Shown: one piece after another, positions 1 through 12,262 of the stretch
Layout: each line of letters starts with the position of its first letter
Position numbering within the stretch: the first letter of the stretch is position 1
Assembly (NCBI GenBank): GCA_002189035.1
Contig: NEEC01000313.1
Span: 1 to 23,265, forward strand
Source of the DNA: Utricularia gibba
Taxonomy: Eukaryota; Streptophyta; Magnoliopsida; Lamiales; Lentibulariaceae
Direction of reading: 5' to 3'
DNA: 23,265 nucleotides
Position numbers and translations under genes: made by a program
The notes under the pieces: model-generated
Told to the model about the DNA's origin: nothing
Databases searched by the model: none
What the model saw: only the letters and a program-made list of their open reading frames with translations

Positions 1-491
1 AAGCCCTTTTCGAGCTCCAAGTATTATAATTTGGAGTTACGTTTGTCCGATAACTGTGGACATATTAAAAACAAGCCACAACGAAAAGTGTCTCACGTGG
101 CATTCCGTGGTGACTGCATTTAATAATGTGCTTCATGTTCTCGAAATTGATGCGAACAACATACAAGGCAAAAGAATCAAATAGCCACTAGAGACATGGT
201 ATACGGGAATGGTGCATCAAGAATCAGAAGTATCATAGCAACTAAATGCATCAATCAAAAGCCAAAACATATGGTGTCAGAATTCATCTACTATGCGATC
301 AAGTTGGAAAAAAGTCACATGCTACATCATGAATTTCGTGGCATCACTTATCCCAACACTGTTATACACTCTGGATATGCGTAAATATTTATTTTTAATG
401 AATCCGTGCACGTGTGATTTTTAGGATGCACCCCGAATGATGATGCGCAATGAAATGACTACGTCGCACATCCTGGTCCGCGAAGCACCTC
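1..491 (+). repeat. Partial monomer U0 (left window edge)
   Basis: The copy begins at monomer position 45 because the window starts inside it. Site 158 is C; site 37 lies outside the window. One C is missing from the CCC run (CC at 404-405). Confidence 0.95.
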
Positions 492-1025
492 TTGCATAAC
501 ATGCAGATCCTTGCTCTTCATAGCACAGTGTTGGGAAGCCCTTTTCGAGCTCCAAGTATTATAATTTGGAGTTACGTTTGTCCGATAACTGTGGACATAT
601 TAAAAACAAGCCACAACGAAAAGTGTCTCACGTGGCATTCCGTGGTGACTGCATTTAATAATGTGCTTCATGTTCTCGAAATTGATGCGAACAACATACA
701 AGGCAAAAGAATCAAATAGCCACTAGAGACATGGTATACGGGAATGGTGCATCAAGAATCAGAAGTATCATAGCAACTAAATGCATCAATCAAAAGCCAA
801 AACATATGGTGTCAGAATTCATCTACTATGCGATCAAGTTGGAAAAAAGTCACATGCTACATCATGAATTTCGTGCATCACTTATCCCAACACTGTTATA
901 CACTCTGGATATGCGTAAATATTTATTTTTAATGAATCCCGTGCACGTGTGATTTTTAGGATGCACCCGAATGATGATGCGCAATGAAATGACTACGTCG
1001 CACATCCTGGTCCGCGAAGCACCTC
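492..1025 (+). repeat. Monomer U1 (534 bp)
   Basis: Site 37 = G, site 158 = C. One G is missing in CGTGGCATC (single G at 875) and one C in the CCCC run (CCC at 966-968). Confidence 0.95.
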
Positions 1026-1560
1026 TTGCATAACATGCAGATCCTTGCTCTTCATAGCACACTGTTGGAAGCCCTTTTCGAGCTCCAAGTATTATAATTT
1101 GGAGTTACGTTTGTCCGATAACTGTGGACATATTAAAAACAAGCCACAACGAAAAGTGTCTCACGTGGCATTCCGTGGTGATTGCATTTAATAATGTGCT
1201 TCATGTTCTCGAAATTGATGCGAACAACATACAAGGCAAAAGAATCAAATAGCCACTAGAGACATGGTATACGGGAATGGTGCATCAAGAATCAGAAGTA
1301 TCATAGCAACTAAATGCATCAATCAAAAGCCAAAACATATGGTGTCAGAATTCATCTACTATGCGATCAAGTTGGAAAAAAGTCACATGCTACATCATGA
1401 ATTTCGTGGCATCACTTATCCCAACACTGTTATACACTCTGGATATGCGTAAATATTTATTTTTAATGAATCCCGTGCACGTGTGATTTTTAGGATGCAC
1501 CCCGAATGATGATGCGCAATGAAATGACTACGTCGCACATCCTGGTCCGCGAAGCACCTC
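1026..1560 (+). repeat. Monomer U2 (535 bp)
   Basis: Site 37 = C (1062), site 158 = T. One G is missing from the GGG run (GG at 1067-1068). Confidence 0.95.
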
Positions 1561-2095
1561 TTGCATAACATGCAGATCCTTGCTCTTCATAGCACAGTGT
1601 TGGGAAGCCCTTTTCGAGCTCCAAGTATTATAATTTGGAGTTACGTTTGTCCGATAACTGTGGACATATTAAAAACAAGCCACAACGAAAAGTGTCTCAC
1701 GTGGCATTCCGTGGTGATTGCATTTAATAATGTGCTTCATGTTCTCGAAATTGATGCGAACAACATACAAGGCAAAAGAATCAAATAGCCACTAGAGACA
1801 TGGTATACGGGAATGTGCATCAAGAATCAGAAGTATCATAGCAACTAAATGCATCAATCAAAAGCCAAAACATATGGTGTCAGAATTCATCTACTATGCG
1901 ATCAAGTTGGAAAAAAGTCACATGCTACATCATGAATTTCGTGGCATCACTTATCCCAACACTGTTATACACTCTGGATATGCGTAAATATTTATTTTTA
2001 ATGAATCCCGTGCACGTGTGATTTTTAGGATGCACCCCGAATGATGATGCGCAATGAAATGACTACGTCGCACATCCTGGTCCGCGAAGCACCTC
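1561..2095 (+). repeat. Monomer U3 (535 bp)
   Basis: Site 37 = G, site 158 = T. One G is missing in the GGAATGGTG context (single G at 1815), which breaks the usual 62-codon open frame in this copy. Confidence 0.95.
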
Positions 2096-2629
2096 TTGCA
2101 TAACATGCAGATCCTTGCTCTTCATAGCACAGTGTTGGGAAGCCCTTTTCGAGCTCCAAGTATTATAATTTGGAGTTACGTTTGTCCGATAACTGTGGAC
2201 ATATTAAAAACAAGCCACAACGAAAAGTGTCTCACGTGGCATTCCGTGGTGACTGCATTTAATAATGTGCTTCATGTTCTCGAAATTGATGCGAACAACA
2301 TACAAGGCAAAAGAATCAAATAGCCACTAGAGACATGGTATACGGGAATGGTGCATCAAGAATCAGAAGTATCATAGCAACTAAATGCATCAATCAAAAG
2401 CCAAAACATATGGTGTCAGAATTCATCTACTATGCGATCAAGTTGGAAAAAAGTCACATGCTACATCATGAATTTCGTGCATCACTTATCCCAACACTGT
2501 TATACACTCTGGATATGCGTAAATATTTATTTTTAATGAATCCGTGCACGTGTGATTTTTAGGATGCACCCCGAATGATGATGCGCAATGAAATGACTAC
2601 GTCGCACATCCTGGTCCGCGAAGCACCTC
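2096..2629 (+). repeat. Monomer U4 (534 bp)
   Basis: Site 37 = G, site 158 = C. One G is missing in CGTGGCATC (2479) and one C in the CCC run (2542-2543). Confidence 0.95.
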
Positions 2630-3162
2630 TTGCATAACATGCAGATCCTTGCTCTTCATAGCACAGTGTTGGGAAGCCCTTTTCGAGCTCCAAGTATTAT
2701 AATTTGGAGTTACGTTTGTCCGATAACTGGACATATTAAAAACAAGCCACAACGAAAAGTGTCTCACGTGGCATTCCGTGGTGATTGCATTTAATAATGT
2801 GCTTCATGTTCTCGAAATTGATGCGAACAACATACAAGGCAAAAGAATCAAATAGCCACTAGAGACATGGTATACGGGAATGGTGCATCAAGAATCAGAA
2901 GTATCATAGCAACTAAATGCATCAATCAAAAGCCAAAACATATGGTGTCAGAATTCATCTACTATGCGATCAAGTTGGAAAAAAGTCACATGCTACATCA
3001 TGAATTTCGTGGCATCACTTATCCCAACACTGTTATACACTCTGGATATGCGTAAATATTATTTTTAATGAATCCCGTGCACGTGTGATTTTTAGGATGC
3101 ACCCCGAATGATGATGCGCAATGAAATGACTACGTCGCACATCCTGGTCCGCGAAGCACCTC
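2630..3162 (+). repeat. Monomer U5 (533 bp)
   Basis: Site 37 = G, site 158 = T. Two bases (one TG unit) are missing from the TGTGG word near 2727-2730, which destroys the inverted repeat at monomer 88-106, and one T is missing from a TTT run at 3059-3060. Confidence 0.95.
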
Positions 3163-3697
3163 TTGCATAACATGCAGATCCTTGCTCTTCATAGCACAGT
3201 GTTGGGAAGCCCTTTTCGAGCTCCAAGTATTATAATTTGGAGTTACGTTTGTCCGATAACTGTGGACATATTAAAAACAAGCCACAACGAAAAGTGTCTC
3301 ACGTGGCATTCCGTGGTGACTGCATTTAATAATGTGCTTCATGTTCTCGAAATTGATGCGAACAACATACAAGGCAAAAGAATCAAATAGCCACTAGAGA
3401 CATGGTATACGGGAATGGTGCATCAAGAATCAGAAGTATCATAGCAACTAAATGCATCAATCAAAAGCCAAAACATATGGTGTCAGAATTCATCTACTAT
3501 GCGATCAAGTTGGAAAAAAGTCACATGCTACATCATGAATTTCGTGCATCACTTATCCCAACACTGTTATACACTCTGGATATGCGTAAATATTTATTTT
3601 TAATGAATCCCGTGCACGTGTGATTTTTAGGATGCACCCCGAATGATGATGCGCAATGAAATGACTACGTCGCACATCCTGGTCCGCGAAGCACCTC
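3163..3697 (+). repeat. Monomer U6 (535 bp)
   Basis: Site 37 = G, site 158 = C. One G is missing in CGTGGCATC (3546). Confidence 0.95.
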
Positions 3698-4231
3698 TTG
3701 CATAACATGCAGATCCTTGCTCTTCATAGCACACTGTTGGGAAGCCCTTTTCGAGCTCCAAGTATTATAATTTGGAGTTACGTTTGTCCGATAACTGTGG
3801 ACATATTAAAAACAAGCCACAACGAAAAGTGTCTCACGTGGCATTCCGTGTGACTGCATTTAATAATGTGCTTCATGTTCTCGAAATTGATGCGAACAAC
3901 ATACAAGGCAAAAGAATCAAATAGCCACTAGAGACATGGTATACGGGAATGGTGCATCAAGAATCAGAAGTATCATAGCAACTAAATGCATCAATCAAAA
4001 GCCAAAACATATGGTGTCAGAATTCATCTACTATGCGATCAAGTTGGAAAAAAGTCACATGCTACATCATGAATTTCGTGCATCACTTATCCCAACACTG
4101 TTATACACTCTGGATATGCGTAAATATTTATTTTTAATGAATCCCGTGCACGTGTGATTTTTAGGATGCACCCCGAATGATGATGCGCAATGAAATGACT
4201 ACGTCGCACATCCTGGTCCGCGAAGCACCTC
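3698..4231 (+). repeat. Monomer U7 (534 bp)
   Basis: Site 37 = C, site 158 = C. One G is missing in CCGTGGTGA (single G at 3850) and one in CGTGGCATC (4080). Confidence 0.95.
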
Positions 4232-4766
4232 TTGCATAACATGCAGATCCTTGCTCTTCATAGCACAGTGTTGGAAGCCCTTTTCGAGCTCCAAGTATTA
4301 TAATTTGGAGTTACGTTTGTCCGATAACTGTGGACATATTAAAAACAAGCCACAACGAAAAGTGTCTCACGTGGCATTCCGTGGTGATTGCATTTAATAA
4401 TGTGCTTCATGTTCTCGAAATTGATGCGAACAACATACAAGGCAAAAAGAATCAAATAGCCACTAGAGACATGGTATACGGGAATGGTGCATCAAGAATC
4501 AGAAGTATCATAGCAACTAAATGCATCAATCAAAAGCCAAAACATATGGTGTCAGAATTCATCTACTATGCGATCAAGTTGGAAAAAAGTCACATGCTAC
4601 ATCATGAATTTCGTGCATCACTTATCCCAAACACTGTTATACACTCTGGATATGCGTAAATATTTATTTTTAATGAATCCCGTGCACGTGTGATTTTTAG
4701 GATGCACCCCGAATGATGATGCGCAATGAATGACTACGTCGCACATCCTGGTCCGCGAAGCACCTC
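4232..4766 (+). repeat. Monomer U8 (535 bp), most divergent copy
   Basis: Site 37 = G, site 158 = T. Five one-base indels: one G lost at 4273-4274, one A gained in 4444-4448, one G lost at 4615, one A gained at 4629-4631 and one A lost at 4729-4730. The gained A at 4444-4448 joins two otherwise separate frames into a spurious 109-codon open frame. Confidence 0.95.
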
Positions 4767-5302
4767 TTGCATAACATGCAGATCCTTGCTCTTCATAGCA
4801 CAGTGTTGGGAAGCCCTTTTCGAGCTCCAAGTATTATAATTTGGAGTTACGTTTGTCCGATAACTGTGGACATATTAAAAACAAGCCACAACGAAAAGTG
4901 TCTCACGTGGCATTCCGTGGTGACTGCATTTAATAATGTGCTTCATGTTCTCGAAATTGATGCGAACAACATACAAGGCAAAAGAATCAAATAGCCACTA
5001 GAGACATGGTATACGGGAATGGTGCATCAAGAATCAGAAGTATCATAGCAACTAAATGCATCAATCAAAAGCCAAAACATATGGTGTCAGAATTCATCTA
5101 CTATGCGATCAAGTTGGAAAAAAGTCACATGCTACATCATGAATTTCGTGGCATCACTTATCCCAACACTGTTATACACTCTGGATATGCGTAAATATTT
5201 ATTTTTAATGAATCCCGTGCACGTGTGATTTTTAGGATGCACCCCGAATGATGATGCGCAATGAAATGACTACGTCGCACATCCTGGTCCGCGAAGCACC
5301 TC
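4767..5302 (+). repeat. Monomer U9 (536 bp)
   Basis: Site 37 = G, site 158 = C. No indel seen; it is the only full-length clean copy in the left 5.8 kb. Confidence 0.95.
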
Positions 5303-5837
5303 TTGCATAACATGCAGATCCTTGCTCTTCATAGCACAGTGTTGGGAAGCCCTTTTCGAGCTCCAAGTATTATAATTTGGAGTTACGTTTGTCCGATAAC
5401 TGTGGACATATTAAAAACAAGCCACAACGAAAAGTGTCTCACGTGCATTCCGTGGTGACTGCATTTAATAATGTGCTTCATGTTCTCGAAATTGATGCGA
5501 ACAACATACAAGGCAAAAGAATCAAATAGCCACTAGAGACATGGTATACGGGAATGGTGCATCAAGAATCAGAAGTATCATAGCAACTAAATGCATCAAT
5601 CAAAAGCCAAAACATATGGTGTCAGAATTCATCTACTATGCGATCAAGTTGGAAAAAAGTCACATGCTACATCATGAATTTCGTGGCATCACTTATCCCA
5701 ACACTGTTATACACTCTGGATATGCGTAAATATTTATTTTTAATGAATCCCGTGCACGTGTGATTTTTAGGATGCACCCCGAATGATGATGCGCAATGAA
5801 ATGACTACGTCGCACATCCTGGTCCGCGAAGCACCTC
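5303..5837 (+). repeat. Monomer U10 (535 bp)
   Basis: Site 37 = G, site 158 = C. One G is missing in the first CGTGGCAT octamer (single G at 5445), closing the usual 75-codon frame. Confidence 0.95.
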
Positions 5838-6373
5838 TTGCATAACATGCAGATCCTTGCTCTTCATAGCACAGTGTTGGGAAGCCCTTTTCGAGCTCCA
5901 AGTATTATAATTTGGAGTTACGTTTGTCCGATAACTGTGGACATATTAAAAACAAGCCACAACGAAAAGTGTCTCACGTGGCATTCCGTGGTGATTGCAT
6001 TTAATAATGTGCTTCATGTTCTCGAAATTGATGCGAACAACATACAAGGCAAAAGAATCAAATAGCCACTAGAGACATGGTATACGGGAATGGTGCATCA
6101 AGAATCAGAAGTATCATAGCAACTAAATGCATCAATCAAAAGCCAAAACATATGGTGTCAGAATTCATCTACTATGCGATCAAGTTGGAAAAAAGTCACA
6201 TGCTACATCATGAATTTCGTGGCATCACTTATCCCAACACTGTTATACACTCTGGATATGCGTAAATATTTATTTTTAATGAATCCCGTGCACGTGTGAT
6301 TTTTAGGATGCACCCCGAATGATGATGCGCAATGAAATGACTACGTCGCACATCCTGGTCCGCGAAGCACCTC
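5838..6373 (+). repeat. Monomer U11 (536 bp)
   Basis: Site 37 = G, site 158 = T. No indel. First copy of an eight-copy run carrying T at site 158. Confidence 0.95.
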
Positions 6374-6909
6374 TTGCATAACATGCAGATCCTTGCTCTT
6401 CATAGCACAGTGTTGGGAAGCCCTTTTCGAGCTCCAAGTATTATAATTTGGAGTTACGTTTGTCCGATAACTGTGGACATATTAAAAACAAGCCACAACG
6501 AAAAGTGTCTCACGTGGCATTCCGTGGTGATTGCATTTAATAATGTGCTTCATGTTCTCGAAATTGATGCGAACAACATACAAGGCAAAAGAATCAAATA
6601 GCCACTAGAGACATGGTATACGGGAATGGTGCATCAAGAATCAGAAGTATCATAGCAACTAAATGCATCAATCAAAAGCCAAAACATATGGTGTCAGAAT
6701 TCATCTACTATGCGATCAAGTTGGAAAAAAGTCACATGCTACATCATGAATTTCGTGGCATCACTTATCCCAACACTGTTATACACTCTGGATATGCGTA
6801 AATATTTATTTTTAATGAATCCCGTGCACGTGTGATTTTTAGGATGCACCCCGAATGATGATGCGCAATGAAATGACTACGTCGCACATCCTGGTCCGCG
6901 AAGCACCTC
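6374..6909 (+). repeat. Monomer U12 (536 bp)
   Basis: Site 37 = G, site 158 = T. No indel. Confidence 0.95.
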
Positions 6910-7445
6910 TTGCATAACATGCAGATCCTTGCTCTTCATAGCACACTGTTGGGAAGCCCTTTTCGAGCTCCAAGTATTATAATTTGGAGTTACGTTTGTC
7001 CGATAACTGTGGACATATTAAAAACAAGCCACAACGAAAAGTGTCTCACGTGGCATTCCGTGGTGATTGCATTTAATAATGTGCTTCATGTTCTCGAAAT
7101 TGATGCGAACAACATACAAGGCAAAAGAATCAAATAGCCACTAGAGACATGGTATACGGGAATGGTGCATCAAGAATCAGAAGTATCATAGCAACTAAAT
7201 GCATCAATCAAAAGCCAAAACATATGGTGTCAGAATTCATCTACTATGCGATCAAGTTGGAAAAAAGTCACATGCTACATCATGAATTTCGTGGCATCAC
7301 TTATCCCAACACTGTTATACACTCTGGATATGCGTAAATATTTATTTTTAATGAATCCCGTGCACGTGTGATTTTTAGGATGCACCCCGAATGATGATGC
7401 GCAATGAAATGACTACGTCGCACATCCTGGTCCGCGAAGCACCTC
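6910..7445 (+). repeat. Monomer U13 (536 bp)
   Basis: Site 37 = C, site 158 = T. No indel. Confidence 0.95.
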
Positions 7446-7980
7446 TTGCATAACATGCAGATCCTTGCTCTTCATAGCACAGTGTTGGGAAGCCCTTTTC
7501 GAGCTCCAAGTATTATAATTTGGAGTTACGTTTGTCCGATAACTGTGGACATATTAAAAACAAGCCACAACGAAAAGTGTCTCACGTGGCATTCCGTGGT
7601 GATTGCATTTAATAATGTGCTTCATGTTCTCGAAATTGATGCGAACAACATACAAGGCAAAAGAATCAAATAGCCACTAGAGACATGGTATACGGGAATG
7701 GTGCATCAAGAATCAGAAGTATCATAGCAACTAAATGCATCAATCAAAAGCCAAAACATATGGTGTCAGAATTCATCTACTATGCGATCAAGTTGGAAAA
7801 AAGTCACATGCTACATCATGAATTTCGTGGCATCACTTATCCCAACACTGTTATACACTCTGGATATGCGTAAATATTTATTTTTAATGAATCCGTGCAC
7901 GTGTGATTTTTAGGATGCACCCCGAATGATGATGCGCAATGAAATGACTACGTCGCACATCCTGGTCCGCGAAGCACCTC
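7446..7980 (+). repeat. Monomer U14 (535 bp)
   Basis: Site 37 = G, site 158 = T. One C is missing from the CCC run (7893-7894). Confidence 0.95.
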
Positions 7981-8515
7981 TTGCATAACATGCAGATCCT
8001 TGCTCTTCATAGCACAGTGTTGGGAAGCCCTTTTCGAGCTCCAAGTATTATAATTTGGAGTTACGTTTGTCCGATAACTGTGGACATATTAAAAACAAGC
8101 CACAACGAAAAGTGTCTCACGTGGCATTCCGTGGTGATTGCATTTAATAATGTGCTTCATGTTCTCGAAATTGATGCGAACAACATACAAGGCAAAAGAA
8201 TCAAATAGCCACTAGAGACATGGTATACGGGAATGGTGCATCAAGAATCAGAAGTATCATAGCAACTAAATGCATCAATCAAAAGCCAAAACATATGGTG
8301 TCAGAATTCATCTACTATGCGATCAAGTTGGAAAAAAGTCACATGCTACATCATGAATTTCGTGGCATCACTTATCCCAACACTGTTATACACTCTGGAT
8401 ATGCGTAAATATTTATTTTTAATGAATCCCGTGCACGTGTGATTTTTAGGATGCACCCGAATGATGATGCGCAATGAAATGACTACGTCGCACATCCTGG
8501 TCCGCGAAGCACCTC
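7981..8515 (+). repeat. Monomer U15 (535 bp)
   Basis: Site 37 = G, site 158 = T. One C is missing from the CCCC run (8456-8458). Confidence 0.95.
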
Positions 8516-9051
8516 TTGCATAACATGCAGATCCTTGCTCTTCATAGCACAGTGTTGGGAAGCCCTTTTCGAGCTCCAAGTATTATAATTTGGAGTTACG
8601 TTTGTCCGATAACTGTGGACATATTAAAAACAAGCCACAACGAAAAGTGTCTCACGTGGCATTCCGTGGTGATTGCATTTAATAATGTGCTTCATGTTCT
8701 CGAAATTGATGCGAACAACATACAAGGCAAAAGAATCAAATAGCCACTAGAGACATGGTATACGGGAATGGTGCATCAAGAATCAGAAGTATCATAGCAA
8801 CTAAATGCATCAATCAAAAGCCAAAACATATGGTGTCAGAATTCATCTACTATGCGATCAAGTTGGAAAAAAGTCACATGCTACATCATGAATTTCGTGG
8901 CATCACTTATCCCAACACTGTTATACACTCTGGATATGCGTAAATATTTATTTTTAATGAATCCCGTGCACGTGTGATTTTTAGGATGCACCCCGAATGA
9001 TGATGCGCAATGAAATGACTACGTCGCACATCCTGGTCCGCGAAGCACCTC
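8516..9051 (+). repeat. Monomer U16 (536 bp)
   Basis: Site 37 = G, site 158 = T. No indel. Confidence 0.95.
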
Positions 9052-9587
9052 TTGCATAACATGCAGATCCTTGCTCTTCATAGCACACTGTTGGGAAGCC
9101 CTTTTCGAGCTCCAAGTATTATAATTTGGAGTTACGTTTGTCCGATAACTGTGGACATATTAAAAACAAGCCACAACGAAAAGTGTCTCACGTGGCATTC
9201 CGTGGTGATTGCATTTAATAATGTGCTTCATGTTCTCGAAATTGATGCGAACAACATACAAGGCAAAAGAATCAAATAGCCACTAGAGACATGGTATACG
9301 GGAATGGTGCATCAAGAATCAGAAGTATCATAGCAACTAAATGCATCAATCAAAAGCCAAAACATATGGTGTCAGAATTCATCTACTATGCGATCAAGTT
9401 GGAAAAAAGTCACATGCTACATCATGAATTTCGTGGCATCACTTATCCCAACACTGTTATACACTCTGGATATGCGTAAATATTTATTTTTAATGAATCC
9501 CGTGCACGTGTGATTTTTAGGATGCACCCCGAATGATGATGCGCAATGAAATGACTACGTCGCACATCCTGGTCCGCGAAGCACCTC
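9052..9587 (+). repeat. Monomer U17 (536 bp)
   Basis: Site 37 = C, site 158 = T. No indel. Confidence 0.95.
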
Positions 9588-10119
9588 TTGCATAACATGC
9601 AGATCCTTGCTCTTCATAGCACAGTGTTGGGAAGCCCTTTTCGAGCTCCAAGTATTATAATTTGGAGTTACGTTTGTCCGATAACTGTGGACATATTAAA
9701 AACAAGCCAACGAAAAGTGTCTCACGTGGCATTCCGTGGTGATTGCATTTAATAATGTGCTTCATGTTCTCGAAATTGATGCGAACAACATACAAGGCAA
9801 AAGAATCAAATAGCCACTAGAGACATGGTATACGGGAATGGTGCATCAAGAATCAGAAGTATCATAGCAACTAAATGCATCAATCAAAAGCCAAAATATG
9901 GTGTCAGAATTCATCTACTATGCGATCAAGTTGGAAAAAAGTCACATGCTACATCATGAATTTCGTGGCATCACTTATCCCAACACTGTTATACACTCTG
10001 GATATGCGTAAATATTTATTTTTAATGAATCCCGTGCACGTGTGATTTTTAGGATGCACCCCGAATGATGATGCGCAATGAAATGACTACGTCGCACATC
10101 CTGGTCCGCGAAGCACCTC
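9588..10119 (+). repeat. Monomer U18 (532 bp), two dinucleotide deletions
   Basis: Site 37 = G, site 158 = T. This is the shortest complete copy. It lacks one CA of the CACA word near 9708-9710 and two bases (CA or AC) in the AAAACATATGG context near 9895. The second loss removes the NdeI-type CATATG present in other copies. Both usual open frames are broken here. Confidence 0.95.
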
Positions 10120-10654
10120 TTGCATAACATGCAGATCCTTGCTCTTCATAGCACAGTGTTGGGAAGCCCTTTTCGAGCTCCAAGTATTATAATTTGGAGT
10201 TACGTTTGTCCGATAACTGTGGACATATTAAAAACAAGCCACAACGAAAAGTGTCTCACGTGGCATTCCGTGGTGACTGCATTTAATAATGTGCTTCATG
10301 TTCTCGAAATTGATGCGAACAACATACAAGGCAAAAGAATCAAATAGCCACTAGAGACATGGTATACGGGAATGGTGCATCAAGAATCAGAAGTATCATA
10401 GCAACTAAATGCATCAATCAAAAGCCAAAACATATGGTGTCAGAATTCATCTACTATGCGATCAAGTTGGAAAAAAGTCACATGCTACATCATGAATTTC
10501 GTGGCATCACTTATCCCAACACTGTTATACACTCTGGATATGCGTAAATATTTATTTTTAATGAATCCCGTGCACGTGTGATTTTTAGGATGCACCCCGA
10601 ATGATGATGCGCAATGAATGACTACGTCGCACATCCTGGTCCGCGAAGCACCTC
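10120..10654 (+). repeat. Monomer U19 (535 bp)
   Basis: Site 37 = G, site 158 = C. One A is missing from the AAA run (10617-10618). Confidence 0.95.
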
Positions 10655-11190
10655 TTGCATAACATGCAGATCCTTGCTCTTCATAGCACAGTGTTGGGAA
10701 GCCCTTTTCGAGCTCCAAGTATTATAATTTGGAGTTACGTTTGTCCGATAACTGTGGACATATTAAAAACAAGCCACAACGAAAAGTGTCTCACGTGGCA
10801 TTCCGTGGTGACTGCATTTAATAATGTGCTTCATGTTCTCGAAATTGATGCGAACAACATACAAGGCAAAAGAATCAAATAGCCACTAGAGACATGGTAT
10901 ACGGGAATGGTGCATCAAGAATCAGAAGTATCATAGCAACTAAATGCATCAATCAAAAGCCAAAACATATGGTGTCAGAATTCATCTACTATGCGATCAA
11001 GTTGGAAAAAAGTCACATGCTACATCATGAATTTCGTGGCATCACTTATCCCAACACTGTTATACACTCTGGATATGCGTAAATATTTATTTTTAATGAA
11101 TCCCGTGCACGTGTGATTTTTAGGATGCACCCCGAATGATGATGCGCAATGAAATGACTACGTCGCACATCCTGGTCCGCGAAGCACCTC
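10655..11190 (+). repeat. Monomer U20 (536 bp)
   Basis: Site 37 = G, site 158 = C. No indel; appears identical to the reference copy. First of nine consecutive copies of exactly 536 bp. Confidence 0.95.
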
Positions 11191-11726
11191 TTGCATAACA
11201 TGCAGATCCTTGCTCTTCATAGCACAGTGTTGGGAAGCCCTTTTCGAGCTCCAAGTATTATAATTTGGAGTTACGTTTGTCCGATAACTGTGGACATATT
11301 AAAAACAAGCCACAACGAAAAGTGTCTCACGTGGCATTCCGTGGTGACTGCATTTAATAATGTGCTTCATGTTCTCGAAATTGATGCGAACAACATACAA
11401 GGCAAAAGAATCAAATAGCCACTAGAGACATGGTATACGGGAATGGTGCATCAAGAATCAGAAGTATCATAGCAACTAAATGCATCAATCAAAAGCCAAA
11501 ACATATGGTGTCAGAATTCATCTACTATGCGATCAAGTTGGAAAAAAGTCACATGCTACATCATGAATTTCGTGGCATCACTTATCCCAACACTGTTATA
11601 CACTCTGGATATGCGTAAATATTTATTTTTAATGAATCCCGTGCACGTGTGATTTTTAGGATGCACCCCGAATGATGATGCGCAATGAAATGACTACGTC
11701 GCACATCCTGGTCCGCGAAGCACCTC
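11191..11726 (+). repeat. Monomer U21 (536 bp)
   Basis: Site 37 = G, site 158 = C. No indel; appears identical to the reference copy. Confidence 0.95.
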
Positions 11727-12262
11727 TTGCATAACATGCAGATCCTTGCTCTTCATAGCACAGTGTTGGGAAGCCCTTTTCGAGCTCCAAGTATTATAAT
11801 TTGGAGTTACGTTTGTCCGATAACTGTGGACATATTAAAAACAAGCCACAACGAAAAGTGTCTCACGTGGCATTCCGTGGTGACTGCATTTAATAATGTG
11901 CTTCATGTTCTCGAAATTGATGCGAACAACATACAAGGCAAAAGAATCAAATAGCCACTAGAGACATGGTATACGGGAATGGTGCATCAAGAATCAGAAG
12001 TATCATAGCAACTAAATGCATCAATCAAAAGCCAAAACATATGGTGTCAGAATTCATCTACTATGCGATCAAGTTGGAAAAAAGTCACATGCTACATCAT
12101 GAATTTCGTGGCATCACTTATCCCAACACTGTTATACACTCTGGATATGCGTAAATATTTATTTTTAATGAATCCCGTGCACGTGTGATTTTTAGGATGC
12201 ACCCCGAATGATGATGCGCAATGAAATGACTACGTCGCACATCCTGGTCCGCGAAGCACCTC
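11727..12262 (+). repeat. Monomer U22 (536 bp)
   Basis: Site 37 = G, site 158 = C. No indel; appears identical to the reference copy. Confidence 0.95.

Noticed and set aside
196-384. Recurrent 62-codon open frame starting with ATG, extended to 73-75 codons in some copies
   Set aside because: The extensions come from one-base losses downstream, not from a different gene. The frame has no signal, domain or recognisable composition, and high conservation is shared equally by the non-open parts of the monomer.
492-719. Recurrent 75-codon open frame in most monomers (first complete copy here)
   Set aside because: It opens only with a TTG codon, overlaps inverted repeats, and exists only because the monomer is conserved. 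Single-base indels break it in several copies with no sign of selection to keep it. The two substitutions seen both change the amino acid, and the product resembles no family I know.
4330-4659. 109-codon open frame in U8
   Set aside because: It arises only from a gained A at 4444-4448 that joins two frames which are separate in the other copies.
4618-4830. Reverse-strand open frames of 60-77 codons
   Set aside because: They appear only in copies where an indel in the CCC, CCCC or AAA runs removes a stop, and their sequence changes with each indel.
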